DNA from: Spongiibacteraceae bacterium
GTDB lineage: Bacteria; Pseudomonadota; Gammaproteobacteria; Pseudomonadales; PIVM01
Length of the DNA: 9,458 nt
Direction: 5' to 3'
Assembly (NCBI GenBank): GCA_030618505.1
Contig: JAUXDF010000091.1
Location: 1 to 9,458, forward strand
Below the pieces are notes generated by a model. That model was not told the origin of the DNA. It made no database searches and was given only the letters and a program-made list of their open reading frames with translations. The translations under genes were made by a program, and so were the position numbers. This document shows, one piece after another, positions 5,588 to 9,458 of the stretch. Numbering within the stretch: position 1 is the first letter of the stretch; every line of letters begins with the position of its first letter.

Positions 5588-6013
5588 CTACAGTCCCTGC
5601 TCCATATACCTCTTTTTGAAAAGATTTACTAAAGTATCAATCGCAAGCGGTTTGGCTATGCAGTCGTCCATACCGGCCGCATAGCAACGATCAACATATT
5701 CCTGCACAGCATGAGCCGTCAGTGCATAAAAGTTTACCTGGTCTATTTCCCGGCATTTTTCCAGCAGACGAATTTTCTCTATTGCTTCAAATCCATCCAT
5801 TTCGGGAATTTCACAATCCATAAGGATACAACTAGACCCTCCTTCAGGGTTGTTCAGTGATGCTGTATAGTGCTCAAGCGCTTTTCTACCATCTGGTGCG
5901 ATCACAAAATCCAGCCCCAGGTGTTTAAGCATAGCAGCCAGAACCTGTTGATTAACAATATTATCCTCCGCCACCAGAATGCTTATACCGTGACCACAGC
6001 AGACTAGGGTCAA
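5588..6013 (-). CDS. Receiver-domain protein, probable C-terminal remnant of a hybrid sensor kinase
   Basis: The frame encodes a complete CheY-like receiver: acidic pair E16-D17 in ILVAEDN, phosphoacceptor D66 in CILMDCEIPEMDG, T99 in ALTAHA and K121 in AKPL. The wording ILVAEDNIVNQQV...MDCEIPEMDGFEA...AGMDDCIAKPL is typical of receivers fused to the C terminus of hybrid histidine kinases (BarA/RscC type), not of free regulators. No kinase, HAMP or ATPase domain precedes it. The only upstream start is a TTG at 6013 without a usable ribosome-binding site, sitting inside a 14-bp inverted repeat (6007-6054). The simplest reading is that the kinase was truncated there. The receiver residues are all intact, so recent decay or expression as a stand-alone receiver both remain possible. 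Confidence 0.75.
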   Translation of the reverse strand: MTLVCCGHGISILVAEDNIVNQQVLAAMLKHLGLDFVIAPDGRKALEHYTASLNNPEGGSSCILMDCEIPEMDGFEAIEKIRLLEKCREIDQVNFYALTAHAVQEYVDRCYAAGMDDCIAKPLAIDTLVNLFKKRYMEQGL

Positions 6014-6054
6014 AGCCCTTATAGTTTTGAAAGGGGCATAAAGGGCTTTGACCC
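6007..6054. repeat. 14-bp perfect inverted repeat at the truncation point
   Basis: GGGTCAAAGCCCTT (6007-6020) and AAGGGCTTTGACCC (6041-6054) are perfect reverse complements separated by 20 bp. The left arm overlaps the first codons of the receiver frame. The structure has no U-tract on either side and no gene ending into it, so it looks more like an inserted palindromic repeat or junction than a terminator. Confidence 0.65.
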
Positions 6055-6172
6055 GAATGGCTTTAGGTTTAGAGTAACCAACAATAAGGGCGTTTGTTAG
6101 ACTTATACTCTAATCCACTGATTACTCCTCCTAAGCTATAATTACACCAATATCTATTTAAAAGGACTTAGT

Positions 6173-7240
6173 GTGCTCAATCTCCGTTTGCTTGAAGAAA
6201 AACAGGTATTAGCTTTACCTGATCAATACAAAGACCTAAAAGGTAAAAAACTACTGGTCACCGGAGCGGCAGGCTTTATTGGTGGCGCATTGTTTAAACG
6301 GTTGACGGAATACCAGCTGGATGTTGTCGGCACGGTACTTTACGAAAAAGAAGCGGAAAGTCTTAGAGATGAAGGCTACAAAACTGAAGTTCTAGACCTT
6401 TCGAGTGATGAAAACTGGGCAGATCTTCTTAAAGAAATAGACATCGTCTTTAACATAGCAGCGCTTTTTCAAGAAGTTGAGCACTCCGAAGACATGTACC
6501 ACAAAGTTAATGTTGACGGTACTTTAAAGCTGATAAAAACTGCTGCAGTAGTGGGTGTTGAACGTTTTGTCCATTGCAGTACCGTGGGCGTACACGGCAA
6601 CGTGAAACAGATTCCCTGCACTGAAGAAACACCGTTCAACCCGATGGACGAGTACCACCGCACTAAACTTGATGGTGAGCTGGCAGTGCTCGATTATGCA
6701 AAATCATTAGGCGATGCAGGTATGGTTGTCACGGTAAATCGACCTGCGATGGTATACGGCCCCGGCGATGTCCGCATGATGAAATTATTTAAAACCATCA
6801 GCTCCGGTAAATTTATGATGATCGGCTCTGGCGAAGTATTAGCACATCTTGGATATATCGACGACCAGATCGATTCATTATTACTCAGCGGTATCAGACC
6901 GCGTTGCGCGGTTCACTTGGAAGCTTTCAACATCGCCTCCGGTCAACCTATTACCCTAAACGAACTTTCACAATTTATTTCAGAAGCCGCAGGAGTCAAA
7001 TTATCAAAAATAAAAATCCCCGTCGCACCTGTTTGGTTTGCTGCAATCATCTGTGAAAGTTTATGCAGACCGCTCAATATTAAACCCCCTCTGTTTCGCC
7101 GTCGAGTAGGTTTTTTTACACATAACAGAGCTTTTGATCTCAGTAAAGCAAATAAATATCTTGCTTATCACCCACAGGTAAGCGCTGCAGATGGCGTCAA
7201 AACCACTCTGGACTGGTATAAAGGAAAAGGCTTGTTATAA
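6173..7240 (+). CDS. Extended short-chain dehydrogenase (NAD-dependent epimerase/3-beta-HSD-like)
   Basis: This 355-residue protein has a Rossmann dinucleotide site VTGAAGFIGG (G31-x2-G34-x2-G37), which favours NAD(P) binding in the extended SDR class. The substrate-side motifs are NIAALF (94-99), CSTVGVHG (S136/T137) and the catalytic pair Y161-x3-K165 in EYHRTK, followed by NRPAMVYGPGD. A GYIDD segment and a C-terminal tail with hydrophobic stretches are usual for 3-beta-hydroxysteroid dehydrogenase/isomerase-like and nucleotide-sugar epimerase relatives; the substrate cannot be chosen from sequence. Length is normal. The GTG start at 6173 is supported by AAGGA 7 bases upstream. A TATAAT at 6137-6142 could be its -10, without a good -35. 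It stands alone, divergent from the receiver remnant. Confidence 0.88.
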   Translation: MLNLRLLEEKQVLALPDQYKDLKGKKLLVTGAAGFIGGALFKRLTEYQLDVVGTVLYEKEAESLRDEGYKTEVLDLSSDENWADLLKEIDIVFNIAALFQEVEHSEDMYHKVNVDGTLKLIKTAAVVGVERFVHCSTVGVHGNVKQIPCTEETPFNPMDEYHRTKLDGELAVLDYAKSLGDAGMVVTVNRPAMVYGPGDVRMMKLFKTISSGKFMMIGSGEVLAHLGYIDDQIDSLLLSGIRPRCAVHLEAFNIASGQPITLNELSQFISEAAGVKLSKIKIPVAPVWFAAIICESLCRPLNIKPPLFRRRVGFFTHNRAFDLSKANKYLAYHPQVSAADGVKTTLDWYKGKGLL

Positions 7241-7254
7241 ACACTCTTAAATAA

Positions 7255-7422
7255 ATTAGCGTCATAGAAAAAGATTTTGACGCACTTGCCACTGAGTACG
7301 AAAGCAAGCGGATAATCAAAGCTGCAGTGTATAGTTTGAAGCTCAGTTGCCGTGGTAATACCTCGGCCAGTAAAGCGGCTTGGGCAATCAATAAACGAAT
7401 TAAATTATATATCATCTATTGA
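7255..7422 (+). pseudogene. Open 55-codon fragment without a standard start
   Basis: Between TAA (7252) and TGA (7420) is an open frame reading ...EKDFDALATEYESKRIIK and ...SCRGNTSASKAAWAINKR. It has a mixed charged/helical composition that looks protein-like. There is no ATG, GTG or TTG near its beginning; only ATT (7255) could start it, with no ribosome-binding site. I do not recognise a family. It may be the tail of a decayed gene or chance. A hairpin GCGTCA/TGACGC (7259-7264 with 7278-7283) overlaps its beginning. Confidence 0.25.
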
Positions 7423-7527
7423 TCATGAGAAAAATGGAGAATATTACCTGTTTCAGGATCATTTCATATTGGACAAGGCGTATGCTCGACATATTCATCA
7501 ATATTAGGTTTTATTTGATCCCGGGGA
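7423..7527. other. Remainder of the gap between the SDR gene and the barrel gene
   Basis: Together with 7241-7422 this makes a 320-bp stretch with no supported gene. Beyond the startless fragment and the stem-loop at 7528-7560 I see only AT-rich sequence with a CCCGGGG near 7519. No RNA gene or promoter is evident. Confidence 0.4.
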
Positions 7528-7560
7528 TTGCTACATCACCTGGAGCTCCAGTGCTAGCAA
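7528..7560 (-). terminator. Imperfect stem-loop just after the barrel gene
   Basis: Two bases beyond the stop codon of the barrel gene, the - strand folds with outer arms TTGCTA/TAGCAA (7560-7555 with 7533-7528) and an inner CAC-TGG/CCA-G-GTG stem around AGCT. The 12-bp core CTGGAGCTCCAG (7540-7551) is a perfect palindrome. There is no U-tract after it, so it may act as a 3'-end stabiliser or weak terminator of the two-gene operon. Confidence 0.38.
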
Positions 7561-7562
7561 TA

Positions 7563-8138
7563 TTAAAATCCGCCGCCACCAAATCTATAGGCCACAGAAA
7601 CGTTAACGGTATTAGTAGTCGTTTCCAGATCAAGACTTCTTAAGGCTCGATAATCACTACGCAGAGCCCATCGTTCATTCAATCGATATTGCAAACCAAG
7701 GCCGCCGCGCAGAAAGTTATCAGAATCATCCGGTAGTGCTTTGCCGTTATCATGACGATATTGACCCCGTACATCCATCTGGCCAAAGCCAAAAATCAGG
7801 TAGGGTCGCAGCGCATTGCCACGACTAAACAGGTATAGCGCATCGACTGCATAATATCGTACCCAAATATCATCCTCGGATGTATTGGCATCTTTTGTGT
7901 GCAAGCGTGAGTAGTCTAGCTGAAACATCCAGTTAGGTGTCATATGCAAGCCGATGCTGGCACCCCAGTGGATATCACCCTCAAGGCTGCGTTCACTGTC
8001 AAAATCGGTGTAGCCGACTTTGGCGGCAAGCTCGATGATGTTCCGGCTAGCGGGCTCCTGCGGGTCGGCCAGCAACGGGGCAGAAAAGGAGAGCAATAAG
8101 GGTGCTGCAATGCTAAAAATGCTTATCGATATTTTCAT
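7563..8138 (-). CDS. Small outer-membrane beta-barrel protein (OmpA/OmpW-like barrel only)
   Basis: This 191-residue protein has a signal peptide (about 1-24, ending PLLA before DPQEP). The mature part alternates hydrophobic and polar residues in beta strands: IIELAAKVGYTDF, WGASIGLHMTPNWMFQLDY, LRPYLIFGFGQMDV, GGLGLQYRLNERWALRSDYRAL and VNVSVAYRFGGGGF. The pattern fits the eight-stranded OmpA-type barrel ('OMP_b-brl'). The last residue is Phe, as needed by the BAM assembly signal. No peptidoglycan-binding OmpA C-terminal domain follows. The start ATG lies 2 bases after the stop of the DUF3943 gene (TAACTATG), so translation is probably coupled. Its role in the outer membrane is unknown; a structural or small-molecule role is only a guess. 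Confidence 0.83.
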   Translation of the reverse strand: MKISISIFSIAAPLLLSFSAPLLADPQEPASRNIIELAAKVGYTDFDSERSLEGDIHWGASIGLHMTPNWMFQLDYSRLHTKDANTSEDDIWVRYYAVDALYLFSRGNALRPYLIFGFGQMDVRGQYRHDNGKALPDDSDNFLRGGLGLQYRLNERWALRSDYRALRSLDLETTTNTVNVSVAYRFGGGGF

Positions 8139-8140
8139 AG

Positions 8141-9076
8141 TTAAAACACCAGTACGATATCAAGGCCTAAATATCCGTTGAGATTTTCACGGCTGCCCTT
8201 GAAGTGTGTTGGTTGTGGGGACAGCATCGCCGTACCTGATTTGATCCACTCTTTGCCCACCCAGCCATTAATTCCTTTGGCAATAGTGTCTACCGGATCA
8301 AGAAAAAACAATGCAGTGCTACCCCAGCCACTTGAACCCCAGACCAAACCACCATTAGCGTCAATCTCTTTCTCTTTGTTATGGGCCCATTCTCCGTACA
8401 GCCAGCCGCCAACCGGCGTTACTACCAAGTCCTGAATGGATGGTATTTCTGCAAATGCTTCCAGCCCGTACTCCCAATAGAAGGTCGACATTAATGCCGT
8501 ATACATAAAGGAGTCCCATTCGCTATAGCCTGACTTTCTTGCCACCTGATAATAGACACCGCCAAAGTAGGGGTGACCAATATAGTTAATCAAAAAAGCA
8601 TCTTCATCCCATACCGGTCCGGCCTTTACATTATCAGCCCACTTGTGGATCATTTTTTGGTCGGTATCTTTGTCCCAGTTGGAAATATCTTCGGGTAATA
8701 GGTAGATAAACCCCGCTACACCAAGGCCCAATCCAAACATCAATTTTGTTTGCGACCACAGCCGTTCACCATCTTCACCATTTTGTGGGTTGAATAAGGT
8801 GACTTTATACTTGGACCACTCGCTTAATTCGCTGCTGTTTTTTGAGGTGGTAAGTTCTTCCTCTTTTGGCATGCTATTTTTTTCTTCGGATGCCTGAGCT
8901 AATAGTAGGGTGCCTGAGTACATTGCTTCGGAGGTGATTGTGCTGGAGGTTAATGTGTTAGCAGTAAGCGGGAGGTAGTGTAAGTCTTTAAATTGCTCCA
9001 GGCTCTGGGCCTGAATAGTTGGGAGTAACAGCGCAAGGCCCAAGCCAAAGCGCCAAATTAATAAATATTTCAACAT
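8141..9076 (-). CDS. DUF3943 domain protein, exported
   Basis: This 311-residue protein has a signal peptide (about 1-23, cleavage after TIQA). A low-complexity, Ser/Thr/Glu-rich linker follows (about 40-86), then a hydrophobic stretch KLMFGLGLGVAGFIYLLPED (111-130). The core is DUF3943-like: NYIGHPYFGGVYYQVAR (164-180), a W-rich helix with STFYWEYGLEAFAEIPS (197-213), then IQDLVVTPVGGWLYGEW. The C terminus (GLDIVLVF) ends in Phe and could be a beta strand. The family is found in envelope proteins of Gram-negative bacteria, function unknown. It is first in an operon with the barrel protein, which suggests a joint outer-membrane job. The ATG at 9076 has no clear Shine-Dalgarno sequence. Confidence 0.82.
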   Translation of the reverse strand: MLKYLLIWRFGLGLALLLPTIQAQSLEQFKDLHYLPLTANTLTSSTITSEAMYSGTLLLAQASEEKNSMPKEEELTTSKNSSELSEWSKYKVTLFNPQNGEDGERLWSQTKLMFGLGLGVAGFIYLLPEDISNWDKDTDQKMIHKWADNVKAGPVWDEDAFLINYIGHPYFGGVYYQVARKSGYSEWDSFMYTALMSTFYWEYGLEAFAEIPSIQDLVVTPVGGWLYGEWAHNKEKEIDANGGLVWGSSGWGSTALFFLDPVDTIAKGINGWVGKEWIKSGTAMLSPQPTHFKGSRENLNGYLGLDIVLVF

Positions 9077-9120
9077 GGTTTAAAGATCACAAGCAATGGC
9101 AAGGGTAGGAAAAGTTAACA

Positions 9121-9149
9121 ATATAGTGCTCTTATTGTATCTTCGTAAA
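9121..9149 (-). promoter_or_regulatory. Putative promoter of the DUF3943-barrel operon
   Basis: On the - strand, TTTACG (9149-9144) and CTATAT (9126-9121), with a 17-bp spacer, lie about 45 bp upstream of the start codon. This is the best sigma-70-like pair in the AT-rich leader. No operator-like repeat is obvious around it. Confidence 0.42.
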
Positions 9150-9316
9150 CGAGAAAGAATGCCACACTTTTAAAGGCCCCCCTTTTTTTGTTCACGATGA
9201 TTTTACGGCGCCTTACAGGCAAAAGATACCGAGAGTAAGAAAAGTTAGCAAATCTGACGATAGTTTTAATCGACCGGTAGCTACGAATAGCAAGCTATAG
9301 TATAAATGACATTAGT

Positions 9317-9458
9317 TAGTGCCCATCCAGAAACTGCTGATTTTCGAAAATCAAGTCCGGTCATGGCCAACGTAAATCTAGCTCCTAGGCCTTTTCAAGG
9401 CCTTTAAGTCACAAGATTTGCGTTGGCCAGGATCTCTTTGTCTAATTTCTGGGTGAGC
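9317..9458. repeat. Palindromic dispersed repeat, right copy (cut by the window edge)
   Basis: This copy includes the left terminal arm TAGTGCCCATCCAGAAA (9317-9333) that the left copy lacks. A 14-bp perfect palindrome GATTTTCGAAAATC (9339-9352) follows. Then comes the same nested hairpin as at 21-86, with outer arm TGGCCAACGTAAATCT carrying one change, and AGGCCTTTTCAAGGCCT inside. The right terminal arm (TTTCTGGGTGAGC) is near the window end. Orientation is the same as the left copy and 107 of 115 shared bases agree. Confidence 0.8.

Noticed and set aside
7197..7415. Hydrophobic open frame of 72 codons on the - strand
   Set aside because: It overlaps the 3' end of the SDR gene in antisense and has no supporting start signal.
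9170..9190. AAAGG-CCCCC-CCTTTTTTT resembling a terminator on the + strand
   Set aside because: The stem is very short and C-rich, and no + strand gene ends nearby.

Overview
The window looks like an accessory stretch of a gammaproteobacterial chromosome. Supporting signs are an E. coli-like MazEF pair, a NapC/CymA-type tetraheme cytochrome, a lipoprotein signal, and a beta-barrel protein ending in phenylalanine. No gene identifies a genus. Replication, translation and core metabolic genes are absent. Traces of mobile DNA are frequent: an IS91 transposase fragment, a 187-bp IS5-type MITE, and two copies of a large palindromic repeat lying as direct repeats at the two ends of the window.

Left part (1-1432): a palindromic repeat copy is followed by an IS91-family transposase remnant (+). 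Next comes a mazEF toxin-antitoxin operon on the - strand, whose promoter carries four phased GTWTAWAC boxes, and then the MITE flanked by CTAG. Positions 1433-2028 hold no convincing gene, only stem-loops and a short tandem repeat.

Middle part (2029-6058): a promoter with phased direct repeats leads into a 613-residue lipoprotein (+). It has a chitobiase-like sheet domain, a ricin-type trefoil and a large C-terminal region I do not recognise. Convergent to it is a two-gene cytochrome operon (-): a NapC/CymA quinol dehydrogenase, then a secreted c4-like diheme cytochrome. A 17-codon ORF bridges the two in a way that suggests translational coupling. Upstream of this operon is a receiver domain (-) that seems to be the C-terminal remnant of a hybrid sensor kinase, cut at a 14-bp inverted repeat.

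Right part (6173-9458): an extended SDR / 3-beta-HSD-like dehydrogenase (+) is followed by a 320-bp gap with a startless ORF. Then comes a coupled two-gene envelope operon (-) of a DUF3943 protein and a small OmpA-type beta-barrel. The window closes in the second palindromic repeat copy.

The genes do not form one pathway. The best-supported functional units are mazEF, the NapC-diheme electron-transfer module, and the DUF3943-barrel envelope pair. The most interesting points are the architecture of the mazEF operator, the coupling ORF in the cytochrome operon, the unknown C-terminal half of the lipoprotein, and the bracketing repeats.
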